A stretch of DNA of 64,000 bases, from positions 1,160,289-1,224,288 of the forward strand of contig MNCI01027262.1 of assembly GCA_015680685.1 (NCBI GenBank), written 5' to 3'. Shown in pieces: positions 45,689-57,810 of this stretch; the stretch's first letter is position 1; each line of letters starts with the position of its first letter. Made by a program: the position numbers and the translations under genes. A model generated the notes under the pieces. It searched no databases, was not told where the DNA came from, and saw only the letters and a list, made by a program, of their open reading frames with translations. The DNA comes from Gnetum montanum. Lineage: Eukaryota > Streptophyta > Gnetopsida > Gnetales > Gnetaceae.

Positions 45689-48100
45689 ATGTCTCCTTCT
45701 TCTTATGAGAGTGTTTCACTGACTAGGTTTGATACAATGAACAATCGAAGGCATAGTACACATGATGACTCGCCAGTACCCCAACAATTTCGTGTGGTAT
45801 ACGTTCATCCTGATGAGTATATACCAAACTTTACCTTTATCCTCCACTAGGATGAAAAACTACATTGGTGTGATTTAGAAGGTAACACAGTGTTACCTCC
45901 TGATTGTTTAGTCCCAAGGATGCTTCTTCATGCTCTCATACGAATTGGTATGCAACACTTACAAGTAGAGTACATTGTGCATGAACACAACTCAAGAGAG
46001 TATCAACCCATGGAGGTACAACGTTAAAGGAACTTACAACAAGAGAGACATCATAAATCTATGAGGAGGAAGTGGTCTCAGGACGTCCCATATGTCCTAA
46101 GTGAAAATGAGGGTGGTGAACTTGCCTTAGGAGGTCTTCCACAAAATGTTGTTCCTTTTGTTGAATTTGGTTAAGGGCTTGTGTATCAGAATCTTCACTC
46201 AACTATTCATAACTTGGATTCTAGTACCGATGGACACAAAGGGTCTAAAAAATGAACACGAACACATGACAAAGATGGACATTCTAATTGGAACTACGAT
46301 CAAGGCCATGAACACTGAAGAGAAGGTAGCAGGCACCATCATGGTGACGGTCCTCCTTCCTCTTCACCTTCGTCATCTCCTTCCCCCTATCCTTCAGGAT
46401 CAAAACATAGTCGTAGAGGGAAAGAAACTAAGGAAAATGGTAGGAAAAATAGGAATAATAGACAAAATAGTCAAGAAAGGGGACGAAGGCATTCTAGAGA
46501 AACACACTGTGAAAGGAGGGAGAGTAGGGAATAGCATAGGCATCATAGACACCATAGATAACATGATCATGATGAATCCCTACTCGTTACTCGAAGTATG
46601 CTAGATATAACTAAGGTTGTTAGAATCCCAAAAAGGCACCAAAAAGACAACAGGTTCAAAAGATTGGACATGAAAAATATCCCATGATTTGAAGGGGGAT
46701 ATAACACTGATCCTCAAAATCATTTGCAAGCATTTCACGATGCATGTGCCTTACAAAACATAGAAAATGAGTGGAAAAGACTCAAGTTGTTTCCATGGAC
46801 ACTGATCAAGGAAGCGGAAAAAGGAAGCAGAAAGTTGGTATTGGTACTTAGAATTAAAATCCATTCATTGATAGAGTACCATGTTAGAACTATTTAATGA
46901 TAAGTATCAAATGTAATCCCAAGTGTCCAACTTACGAAAGCAAATCCAAGGATGGAAATAAGGAGGACATGAACCCTTGGATGCTACCATGGATCAATAT
47001 TATGCATTATTACATCGCTTCCCTAGCCATGGTTACTCATAGAGGGAACAATTATGCCATCTTGTAGATGGACTTAAGCATGAAACACGAAGAATGCTTG
47101 GGACTTATGCCTAAGGAAGACTATTTGAGCTTAGAGCCCATCAAGTACAAAGATTGTTGGAGTAAGTTGCCAAGGAGGATGGAGAGTTAAGGAAAAGAGA
47201 GAGTGCAAAGGAATACAATAGAGATAGTTCCCTCCAAAAGAAGGGAGTTAGATTTTGTGAGGATGAAGAAGAGTCACCACTTGAAGAGATGATGAATAGG
47301 AAAACTTTGCCCATTCAAAAATTTTCATCAAAAGTATCGGCAAAGGTGGACTAAATGTGGGACTCCCTAGATAACAGATTTTAAACCTTCTTCAAAATAT
47401 TAGAGGAGTCTAGGGAACCAGGTAGTGACTAAGAAAGGAGAAAAAAGAAAGAAACTAAATATGCACATAACAAAGGTAAGGGTAAAGCTACCATCATTGA
47501 AGAGGTTATGGATTCAGATATAAATAATGATGGTGAATGTGAGATATGTTAATATGACCATCCTAAGGGATGTTTCCCAGTAATCTCACATCTATAGGAG
47601 TCTAGGGTGTATGCACTAAACCCATGATTAAACAAACGAAAAACACATCGAAGTTTGCCTTATCCTCAAGGTAGCCCAAGATAGTTTCACCAACCCTTGA
47701 TGTATTATCCAGGTGGAACTCCACACAACCAAATGAATAGTATCAATAGTGGCAACACCCACAATCATGGGAAATTCCACCACCATGTTAATAGTACCCT
47801 TACCATCTACCTGGCTTGTATGAATACTACATGCAACAGCCAATCTCTCCACGTGACTCTACTAGTCACATTACTCTTCAGTCTCACTACCAATCCCACA
47901 AGTACTATAGAACTCCTTCTCCTAGAGGAGAGCTTTCATGAACATACTATCCTTTTCATCCAACTGCACATCTTCCACCCTTAGCTCCATTACCACTTGC
48001 TCTAGCTATGCAGGGTGAGCTTCCTATCTAGTCGTAGCAACGTAACAACTCTCAACCTACTATTGGTTCAGATAATCCCATAAAGAAGATACCTTTCTTT
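45689..48100 (+). pseudogene. gag of element C
   Basis: The ATG at 45,689 begins MSPSSYESVSLTRFD, followed by QFRVVYVHPDEYIPNF and a stop at 45,848 where Gln is expected. An Arg/Lys/Glu-rich and Ser/Pro-rich stretch follows (46,250-46,560), then a capsid-like part with GGYNTDPQNHLQAFHDACAL (46,695-46,755) and NEWKRLKLFPW. The zinc knuckle CEIC-stop-YDHPKGC (about 47,538-47,575) keeps both early Cys residues that element B has partly lost. A Pro/Tyr/His-rich tail runs to about 48,050, ending KKIPFFR. Confidence 0.85.
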
Positions 48101-48124
48101 AGAACCAATATTCCAACTAAGTTC

Positions 48125-48700
48125 TTGCAATCACAAGTGGCAAATTCTCCAAACGCCTCACCACCATTTGAATCTTCGGAGCTTCCTTTGAACCAAAGAC
48201 CACACTTAATGCACATGGTCATGTTGACTCATGCAATTACTGATTGGATTAAAGCTGGTCATCTTCCTAGGAAATTCTCTAATCCTAAAAGTCCTTTTAT
48301 ATATTTGCAAATTGCTGGGAATGAACCTTGCAAGGCTCTTTTGGATTCAGGTTCTGGTGTTAACTTAATCTCTCAAGAAATGTACAAAGCTTGGAACTTG
48401 CCTCCACTAAAAAGGAGTAACATACGTTTAGAGTTAGTCGACTAGTCCACCACTATCCCATTAGGACTAGAGAAGGACATTGTCACCACTGTTTGTGGGT
48501 GGTCGTATCTAGCCAATTTCCTAGTGATTCAAGTCAACAACTATAGGGAGACTTCCCAATCATAATGGGAAGAGCATGGCTAAGCACAATTGACATGCAC
48601 CTAGGAATACATGATCTTTCCCTAGATATATCAAAGGAAAATACATTTGGAAAGATCAAGAAGAAGAAAGTTCCATTCATTGCATACAGTGAGACAGGAT
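48125..48700 (+). pseudogene. Aspartic protease of element C
   Basis: QIAGNEPCKALLDSGSGVNL (about 48,308-48,367) keeps the intact active-site triad DSG, the only copy in the window that does. After one stop (48,443) and a frame change, KDIVTTVCGWSY and IIMGRAWLSTIDMHLGIHD follow (48,470-48,620). It would process Gag-Pol if the frame were open. Confidence 0.9.
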
Positions 48701-49104
48701 GTAATTGCGTGCAAAAGTCCTGGTTTGTACAATGTTTAACATTTCCTGCATGCAATGAGTGCGCACTAATAACTAACATACAAAGATGCCTATATGTAGC
48801 AGCCATAAGATAGGAAGGCACCCAGTGACTGATAGCTAACCAAGAAAATGATTTAATTATATGCATAGAACCAATTGAGAGCTTGACTTGCACCTACATT
48901 AATAGCATAGATACATTAGAGCAATTTCATCACCAACTTCCAAGTCTTGACATTGAAAATATCAACTGGGGAAAGTTGGAAATCCCTAACGAGTTCAAGC
49001 AAAAGCCCCTTGAGTTAAAATCGTTGCCCACAGGTATGGAGTATACATTTCTCAAAAATGGAAAATTGGTAATCATTAATGCTAAGCTTGCTCCTCAATA
49101 AAAA

Positions 49105-50612
49105 GAAAGACTACTAAAAATGGTAAACAAATGGTTGAAAGCCTTTGCTTGGTCATATCCCAAATTAACTGGAATAGATCCTAGGATATGCCAACATAAA
49201 ATTTACACTGACCCCTCCATGAAACGTCGACGACAACCATAGACGCAACTAAACCCAATGCTTAAGCAAGTGGTTAAAGAAGAAATTGAAAAACTTCTAA
49301 AATCTGGGTTCATTTATCCCATTACTGATAGTGAATGGGTTAGTCTATTAGTCATTGTAACCAAAAAGGGAGGTAAATGAAGGGTGTGTATAGAATTTAG
49401 CCTACTGAACATGGCAACATTTAAAGACCACTTCCCATTGTCATTCGTCGACCAAGTCTTAGATACCATTGTAGGGAATTGCTACTATAATTTTTTGGAT
49501 GGCTACAGTAGATATAATCAAATTCAAATAACACCATAAGATCAAGCTAAGACTATGTTCACAAGTCCTTAGGGGAAATTTGCATATAAGTAGATGTTGT
49601 TTGGCATGTGCAATGTCCGAGCAACGTTTCAACATTTGGTTCTAAGTATTTTTTAGTAGCAAATAGGAAATGGTATGGAGGTCTTTATGGATGATTTCTC
49701 CACCTATGGAGTGGAATTCAAACAAGCATTGGATCGATTGGAGGAAGTACTGAAACAATGTGTAGAAATCAACTTAAGGCTCAATTGGCAAAAAAGCCAT
49801 TTAATGGTCCAAGAGGGCATTGTATTAGGGCATAATATTTCACAAACAGGGATAGAAGTAGATCCTAAAAAGATTAAGTTCATCCAAGGAATCACTCAAC
49901 AACTTGAAACTATAAAAGACATCTAATCATTCCTTGGACATACTGGCGATTATAGATGCTTCATTGAAAACTTTTCAAGGATTGCAAAACCTTTGGTAGA
50001 ACTAACGAAGAAGGATGTACCTTTTGAATGGACTAAGGAATGTGAGCTAACCTTCCAAACTTTAAAATGTAAGCTTGTAGAAACACCTATTCTACAAGCT
50101 CCTAATTGGTCCAAACCGTTCCACATAATGACTAACGCATCCAACTTTGCCTTAGAAGCTATACTTACATAGTTAGATGAACAAAAATGTCCCTATTACA
50201 TCCATTGTGCAAGTCAAAGTATCGCTGGTGCACAACTCAATTACACCACAATAGAAAAAGAGTTAATGGCTATGGTGTTTGCACTAGTAAAATTTAGACA
50301 TTGGGCTATAAGATATTTGTATATACGAATCATAGTGCAATTTGGTTCCTAATGAATAAGCAAATAGTGAGCTCTCGCATCATACAATTGCTAGTGATCT
50401 TACAAGAGTTCAATATTACGATGATCGATCATAAAGGCATTGAGAATGTTGTTGCTGATCATTTATCTCAGTTGCAATGGGACAACAAAGAGGATGAATA
50501 TCCAATTTCTGACCATTTCCCTGATGAACTCCTCTTTGCAGGTGTGATAAACAATCACTTACCGATTGATAAAAATTGGTATAGTAGCATTCTCACTTAT
50601 TTTCTTACATAA
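49105..50612 (+). pseudogene. RT and RNase H of element C
   Basis: Linker and fingers with KAFAWSYPKLTGIDP and EEIEKLLKSGFIYPI (49,140-49,320), VTKKGGK, NFLDGYSRYNQIQI (49,490-49,530), the catalytic motif EVFMDDFSTYG intact as FMDD (49,678-49,710), and LGHNISQTGIEVDPKKIKF. RNase H has MTNASNFALEAIL (about 50,128-50,166), where the first catalytic Asp (present in element B) is Asn, then TIEKELMAMVFALVKFRH and one frame break at about 50,300. So RT keeps its catalytic residues while RNase H does not. Confidence 0.9.
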
Positions 50613-50749
50613 GAAACACCACAAGGGTTAGATGTTAAAAAGAAACAACAATTTCTTCATTGAGCCAAATATTTCATGGAAATCAATGAGCACCTATAAG
50701 GTATGTCCCAATGGCTTGGTACGATGGTGTGTTTCCGATGTAGATCAAT

Positions 50750-51830
50750 TAAGAGTTCTCCAAGATGCTCATGAGGGCCCTTGTAGGGATCATTACGTAG
50801 GGAGATGAACTACCATAAAAATCTTTCTTGCAAGATATTATTGGCCTACATTGTTTTGGGATGCTCATCATTTCATCCAATCATGTGAGTGCTACCAACA
50901 TAATAGGAGAATGACTGCTAGAATGGAGGGTCTGCAATAATGAATTCAACCTTTAGAACCCTTGCACATATGGGGAATTGATTTTATGGGGCCTATTACA
51001 CTGATGTCTAAGGTAAAATCCTACATTGTTGTTACTATTGACTATTTTACCAAGTGGGTGGAAGCAGCTGTTGTTACAGATTGTACATCACCTACTGTTC
51101 CACGATTTGTTCAGCAACAAATCGTAAATAGGTTTGGCATGCCTCGTGCACTTATTTCTAACAATGGTGCACACTTTACAAATTTGAATTTTCAAAAGTT
51201 AATACAACGCTTAGGAGTTCAGCACAAATTGACTACACCATATCATCCTCAAGTGAATGGTCAAGTTGAGGTCACTAATAGAGAGATCACAAAAATATTG
51301 ACATGAACCATTAGCAAGTATAGGCAAGATTGGAGCACTAAACTGAAAAATGCTCTCTAGGTGTATAGCTCCACATGGAAACTCCCTATAGGCTACTCTC
51401 CCTATGAGTTAGTGTATGGTAAACCTCCAATGCTTCCTATTCAATCAGAGCTCCGTACACTATTCACAGCATGTGGCCTTAACCTTGATCTCAATTTAGC
51501 ACAAAAAGAACAGTTAATGAACCTTAACTTACTAGATGAGAATCGACTAGCCACCCTATCATCCAATGAACTGGATATGGCCTTTAACAAATAATGTCAT
51601 GACCTAAGGATTAGGAAAGTCAAATACCAACTGGGAGATAAGGTTCTTTATTAGAACCCCACACATGTACCCCAATGAACTAAATTTAAAACACTGTGGG
51701 AAGGACCTTATGTTATTAATGAAACTTTTCCTTCAAGGGCCATGATGATCTACAAACCTGAAAGCCTGAATAAGATGTTATTGGTCAACATCCAGCAGAC
51801 CAAACCCTTTCATGAGCCTAAAATAGCCAA
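50750..51830 (+). pseudogene. Integrase of element C
   Basis: Zinc-binding part HEGPCRDHYVGR and SCECYQHNRR (50,770-50,915). The core (50,962-51,306) is open: Asp in GIDFMGP, second motif ISNNGAHF where the expected ISDNG has Asp turned to Asn, and Glu in NGQVEVTNREI. C-terminal part with LPIGYSPYELVYGKP, KVKYQLGDKVLY and WEGPYVINETFPSRAM (51,380-51,750). Confidence 0.92.
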
Positions 51831-51929
51831 TACTAATACTACCTCTGTTGGTGGACAACCTTGCTCATTATTTCAGATCTCCTTCTTCCAACTCAGTCAT
51901 GGGGGAGATGGCCACCAATGCTAACCATT

Positions 51930-53794
51930 CTAAGCTCTCAGTTCCTTTGCCTTTTTTTTGTTTTACACATTGTTCATCTTTACTTATTTTGTTTTACACC
52001 ATCATTAATATTTTTTCTATTTATTTTTTTGATTTATTTTTATTCATCACATAATAAGTGCTCATGATGGTGGGTTGTATTATAATAAGTGTTGATTACT
52101 AATGTTTGGTTTTTACCTTTGACTTTCAATGTTGATGCTAACATATGGTTTCTTTTGATAAAATAGGCAATGAGTCCATGTCACCAAATCATCCATGCAA
52201 CTCTATGGTCTCCCTTGTTTTGGAAATGTATTGTCCCTTTTCTAAGAAAACTTATTAATGAATTGGTGCCTTAGTACTCTTCAAACCAAGGAAAGATTCA
52301 AATGGATAGATAAGGGTGTGACCTCAAGGGGATTCAATGCATTTGTGCTAGCTATTCTCTTGGGTACTTGGATGTTTTTCATAGGTTTTCCGCCATCCTG
52401 CTCTTGACCAAACATCAAGAAGTTAACTAAATCAAATAAGTCTTTGCATGATGTGGTTCGCACATTCAGAAAAAAAAAATTGGTGAGAATTCAAAGCACA
52501 CCCCTTAGACATAATAAAGAAACATGGGCTAAAAGCACTAGTTATGGCACTAGAAAGACATGTTACCCATGCTTGAAGGTTCCTTCTAACTAAGGCCCTT
52601 TCTCACTTCCTGCTTCTTCTCTTGTTGGGATGGTGGTGGCTCTGTGGACACATTCTTGTTACTTCAGAAGGATGGGTTGTTCAAGTGTGTTGATGCAAGG
52701 TCACTGGATGTGGATAGTTGAATCTAGATTTGGACAAAATTTTATTAAGTCACCTTAACCACATATTACACAAGGGACTTTACAACACCTTAATTTTAGG
52801 ACTCCATCCCATTTTCTTCTCTCTTTCCGTATTACTTTCCACATTCCACCTCATTGCTAGTTTTATGATGAGTCTATATCTTGGTTGACATATTGTTAGT
52901 CTTCAATAAAACATTTGTTGGTAAGTTCTTAACCATTATTTCCATATGTCATTCCGAGAGCCTACAGACTCTTTGGTTTATAAGTTTCTTAGGGCATTCA
53001 GGGCATGAGCCTTCTTTGGGAAGGACCCACTAGCATTCCTTTTTGGTGCAATTGTTAAGCTCTTTCCCTTCAACATTTCTTGCAATAAACTATTTCTCAT
53101 TCACCCTTCAATGACATCCATTTTTGATTTTGTTTTATTTGCTTCACCAGTGTTGTTTCTCTTATCCTTCTTATTCTTTAAATTTTTCCATCCTATTACT
53201 ACCAAAGGTTCACTTTTAGTCATGGGGGCCCTATCACAATTTTTTCCATTCCATAATTATCTTACCCCTACACCTTGGGTAGTTATCAGTCATAAACCTC
53301 TAACCTAGTATCTACCATATCGACAACCTAACCAATGTGCTTTATATTGAGGCAAGGTATTAGCTGCATTAGGTTTTATCTACCCTTGCTAATCTGTGAG
53401 TGTGTTGTGTGTGCATATGGCAATTACATGAATAATGGACTAGGATAAGAGGGAGCACTCAAGATGGACTGGAGCTAGAGCATTTATGCAAGAAAGAAGT
53501 TTGGACATGTGGCTATGGATTAACAATGGTGTGCACAATTTCGACATCTGTAGCAATGCACCTCATTTTCTCTTTCTCTCTCTCTCTTCAAGCTGTCGAA
53601 TGAGGGTCTGGATGTCATCTATGTACAGTGTTCACCATAATGGGCATGAACACCAATGTTGTAATATATTTGTTGATTTGTTCTCTCGGCACTTTGAGTC
53701 TATCATCCCATGTCATTGTCAATTGTCATTCAGTCAATAATCCCATACCTTCCCAATATTTTATAAGGAACTCAAGGACGATTTTTTATTCAGT
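51930..53794 (+). other. Non-coding 3' region of element C
   Basis: About 1.9 kb from integrase to the polypurine tract, with no ORF of note and a (CT) run at 53,570-53,590. It aligns with 33,500-35,434 of element B. I see no env-like gene in it. Confidence 0.65.
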
Positions 53795-53804
53795 CATGGG
53801 GGTA
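53795..53804 (+). promoter_or_regulatory. Polypurine tract of element C
   Basis: CATGGGGGTA immediately before the 3' LTR, matching element B. Confidence 0.8.
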
Positions 53805-54638
53805 TGATGAGCTATGATATCAGGACTATGATATCACATCTGCGATATTAGGTCAGCGATATTGGATCTTGCCATGCGATATCGAACATCTGATATCGAG
53901 ACTTGTCTCGTTGCATATAAATAAGAGGCGGGCACACTTGGTTTGGTAGTTAGTTCTTAGTCCCTTACCCAAACTCTTGCAGTTTCTCCCTCTTAGAGTT
54001 AGAATTATTTCTGAGTGATCGCAGTAGGATTCATAAAGCAAACAGATCTTTATTCAAGCATTGTGTACCTAAGCACAACTTATGTCTAGAAATAAAGACA
54101 AACTTTGTGATAAACCTTGCAGCATTCAGAATAGCTTATGTCTCACCCTTAATGCTATTTATAGTTTCATTAGTTAATTAATGTTACTTTTATTGATTCG
54201 TTAATTTTCACAAGTAAGCACACTTAGTATGACCACTTTGAGCATGCATAGAACACTTGATAACCCAGTAATAATTAGCGTTTGGTAATCCTAGTAGTGT
54301 TGCATTAGTTCAGGATGTGTATAGAAAGTGGGAACAGATGTTGGTGTTAAGACTAGTTATGACCTAGCTGATTAGTTAATTTAAATTAGTTATTCAATTA
54401 ATTCACTTCTTCCCTCTTTAGCACCAGGACATAAAACATAAAAAGCATAGAAATTATATACCTCAAGTTTACTTAACCATACAATCGTGCCATACGAGTA
54501 AGCTTGGGAAGACAACGATCGCTTGACCCATCCTTGTTCTATGAAGGCACATAAGCACTTAGTCCTTGGAGTTCGACCGATCACGCATAATGCTCGTATT
54601 CGTATGGTTGAGCGTAGGGGGTACCTCACCGCTCATTA
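53805..54638 (+). repeat. 3' LTR of element C (834 bp)
   Basis: It runs from TGATGAGCTATG to GCTCATTA. The last dinucleotide is TA where the 5' LTR has CA. TATA box TATAAATA at 53,916-53,923, with GATATC/GATATT words at 53,815-53,900. TSD GTTAT follows at 54,639. Confidence 0.95.
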
Positions 54639-54853
54639 GTTATTAATTGCATGTTTAGGTCATTAGTTGGAATCATCTTCTTAGATTGGGAATTATTAAG
54701 TGGTTCAAATGTTTCCATGCATGTTTTAGATGATTGTTGGTTCTTAGTTAGTGGACACAATGTGTCTTTTGGTTTAGTGGCCCCTGCTCTTTCTTGTGTG
54801 CACATTTATTCTTCACACTTGTTATGGACTAGTGTGATGTCTGTGTTAACATT

Positions 54854-55970
54854 CTAAACTATCAGTCCACAACTGCAACCTTTGTTTTCAATAGTAATGC
54901 ATGGTATTTGTTGCATGTGTATGGCTTTGTGCATATCTTTCTTAGAGATTTCAATAGATAAATCTTTCATATTTAACTTAGCATCAATTGTGTTAAGCCA
55001 TGCTCTCTCCATGATAATTGGGAATCCCTTGTCATTGTTTTTCACTTCAATTACCAGAAAATCTGCTGGATAGGGCCATCCACTGATAGTGGTCACTACA
55101 TTTTCTATCTGTCCCAAAGGATTGGTGATAGATTGATCTACAATCTTCAACCTAATATTTCACTCTTTCAAAGGTGGTAGGTTCCATGTTTAATATATTT
55201 TGTAAGAGATCATATTAACCCTGTAACATGAGCCTAATAGAGATTTGCATGGTAGATTTCCAGCTAATTGTAGATAAATCAAAGGAATTCTTTGATCAAT
55301 TCTCTTCTATCGGAGTGGCCTTGGCTTGATCTAGTTTATGACTTTTTCTATGTGCATTACAGTCTAAATGCTAATGTTTGAAGATGATGCAAACTTGTTT
55401 TTGGTAAGGGAATATATTGTCGGAGAAGTTAGTCTCGATGAAGTCCTAATTCTACCAACCTTTTTTGAACTTCTCCTTAAGAAAGGATGTTTCTTTATTT
55501 GGCCCTTAGTGTTGCTAGTAAGATCCTCTATTTGTATGTTCTTTGCCATTGCAACTTTCCTCTGCTATGGTTGTGATGGCAGCTCCCTTACATAGTAGGT
55601 GGTAGCATTGGTGGTAAAGGATTAGTTGGGTGTTGGCTTGGACAATTAGCAGTTGGTGGATGCATGTGCAAGTTCAAATCTATTCTTGGTAGCATTGGTC
55701 TATGGTGTTCATGTGGATAATATTGTAAAGTTTGAACAATGGCATTAGCCGGTGAAATTGGATGTTGGACATAGTATCCATAAGGGTCAAGTTGTCGATA
55801 TGAATACCATTGGTGCAGTGATGGCATGGACTGCAAGGATAATACATTGGTTGGAAGTTTTGTTGGTGGTTACCTTGAGAATGGGTGATTTGGAAGATGG
55901 TAAAGAGCAATATTTATTCAAATAAAGTTTGCAACAATGTAAGTTTAGGTTTAGAAAGAAAATTTGTAAC
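54854..55970 (-). pseudogene. gag C-terminus and protease remnant of element E, copy 2
   Basis: Minus strand: Pro/Tyr/His-rich gag tail (55,588-55,910), the motif GQIKKHPFLRRSSKK (about 55,455-55,505) equal to KKxPFF of the other elements, then LQLAGNLPCKSLLGSCYRVN (55,200-55,265) and the open C-terminal half GQIENVVTTISGWPYPADF with IIMERAWLNTIDAKLNM (54,854-55,150). The catalytic Asp is Gly, as in copy 1. Capsid domain and 5' LTR are missing; homology to retroelements stops near 55,970, about 1 kb from the dirigent gene. Confidence 0.82.
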
Positions 55971-57005
55971 AAAGTTTAAATTCAAAATAAAGTGCTAATT
56001 TAATGGTAAAACTCTAGATTTGGTAACTTTAATTTATGAATTTAATTCTAATAAGTAATACTGAGTTAAAAAATATTTAAGGTTCTAAACCCCATGACTC
56101 ATCTACTAACCCACAAATGATACAATTTTTTTTGCTGTAACATTGTAACTGTCGGAATGGGTGATGATAGGAAATAAACACATGCAAGTCATTTTCAACA
56201 TTTTCAACAGGTTTTAACCTACATAATTGGCAAGCGTGATTTTCTTAAGGAAAGTTAAATCCTGTCCTCCACTTTTAATTCTAAAATAAACTGTTGAATC
56301 TAAGAATTTGCAAGCTGATGCTTCAATTATACCTGCTCTCCGGCATTTCAAAATCAATGAAGTAGCTGTGGAACTTTTACCCTCCCTTTTCTGAGACGGT
56401 GTGGGATAGTGGGGACAGGGAGGTGAAATTCCAAAAGAAACAAAATGCTCCAACATATCATGAAACATACCTTACCTTTGCTTTTCCAACATATCGTGAA
56501 ACATACCTTACCTTTGCTTTTCCAAGCGGGGTGTGGGACTTCGTTGTGAAATTACTAGAGAAACGAAAAGCTCTAACGCATCTCTGAAACGTAAATAACT
56601 TGCTAACAAATCCTTCAAACGTAAATAAATCATCCAAACAACGAATTTGGTGTGCATAAATGACCGGCAAACAGCGGCCACCAACCCATCTATTCACCTG
56701 AATTGGAGAGACAGTGCCCTTCAAACACTTCTATGCCAACCACGTACCCAAAAAGACGAACACGCACAGCGCCATCGATGACTTTGTAAAAAAATATTAA
56801 TACTATATTGTATTTCACAATTCAACATATTATTCACTGCATCGCCTTCTGTGTAGACAATAGTGACATCATTTCCTGCTTTTAACCAGACTTAACCATG
56901 GTTCATAATCCGGTGTTCTCTCCTTTATTTTGTTACCTGTAAATGATCAGCCACAATAGCCACTCCTTACTTCAAAACCCAGGCCCAGGAGACAGGAAAG
57001 CAAAA
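55971..57005 (+). other. Upstream region of dirigent pseudogene 2
   Basis: Matches 18,780-20,001. It carries a 36-bp tandem duplication (56,452-56,487 and 56,488-56,523, one mismatch, starting AACATATC) that is single in copy 1, and lacks about 228 bp just before the gene. Confidence 0.7.
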
Positions 57006-57513
57006 ATGGCTGCCAATGCCAAGATCCCATTTCTTATGCTGCTGGTACTGGTTTTGATGTTCTTCTGCGTGGCCTCTGCGGCAGCTAAGGCCAAAACGAG
57101 GAAGGAGAAAGCGAGCCGCCTGAGATTCTATTTCCACGACACTGTTATGGGAAAAAACAGGTCGGCCGTTACAGCCGTGGCTCCGGTAAAGGGCGATCCG
57201 CTCACGCTGAGGCCGACTATGGATTCTCTGCAGGTGTGAAGCGCCCAGGGAATTTACTCTTCTACTTCTTCCACTGTTCAGGGTGGCTTAAGGCTGCTCA
57301 TGCCCATGAATTTGGTGTTCAACAGTGGCAACTATAATGCAGCACTCTGGCTCTGCTCGGCAGCAACGCTGTTTTGAGTGAGGTGAGGGAGATCCCCATC
57401 GTTGGCGGAACTGGGCTTTTTCGCTTTGCTCGAGGATATGCTCAGCTTCGAACCCGCCTCCTCGAGGCCGGCTATGCTGCTGTCGGCTACGATGTCACTG
57501 TAATGCATTTTAG
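57006..57513 (+). pseudogene. Dirigent-like protein, pseudogene 2
   Basis: Same family as pseudogene 1: ATG at 57,006, signal peptide with PFLMLLVLVLMFFCVAS, LRFYFHDTVMGKN, DPLTLRPTMDSLQV. Lesions differ from copy 1. Thirty-six bases (12 codons, FLNSFGLICVID in copy 1) are deleted in frame before DPLT; GGA is TGA after LQV (57,237); one G is lost near 57,334 (AATGCAGC for AATGGCAGC); one T is lost at the stop so that the frame runs past TAG. The last part remains open: [40 protein letters not shown] and VMHF. Its C-terminal half is closer to the dirigent norm than that of copy 1. Confidence 0.88.
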
Positions 57514-57810
57514 AGCTGCTTTTTTCTGGGGGTTATTTGGAACAGAATTGCTTGCTAACTCTTAATTGTTCAATTCGGATTTTAAAAAGTCAGTGCAGGT
57601 AAGTAAAATGTCGATGTCAGTTTGCATTGTTGATGAAATATGCCCATGTTGCGCTAAGGCGCCCACCATTCACGCAAATCTTAGAGATTATGTAAGTTTG
57701 AGAAGCTTTAGAGTAATGTAACTGTTTTCTTCGCTATTCTCTTCTCGCATTGAAAGCTTTGTGGAGTTTCAGCGATTTTTCTGAAATCTTTCGGTATTTC
57801 GCTGTAACTT

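Larger units (their letters stand above)
44707..54638 (+). mobile_element. Element C: full-length Athila-like Ty3/gypsy retrotransposon
   Basis: 9,932 bp, same family as element B and better preserved. LTRs, tRNA-Asp primer-binding site, gag, protease, RT-RNase H, integrase, 3' region and polypurine tract are all in order. Target duplication GTTAT (44,702-44,706 and 54,639-54,643) is perfect; the empty site is at 17,408-17,412 in block copy 1. It is inserted into the non-autonomous element E. Confidence 0.96.
40683..57810. repeat. Duplicated block, copy 2 (contains element C)
   Basis: Collinear with 12,569-20,905 after removing element C (44,707-54,638). Start of homology: CATAC(C/T)AGGCTAC at 40,685 and 12,577. 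End: GCTGTAACTTA at 57,802 and 20,896. Confidence 0.85.
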
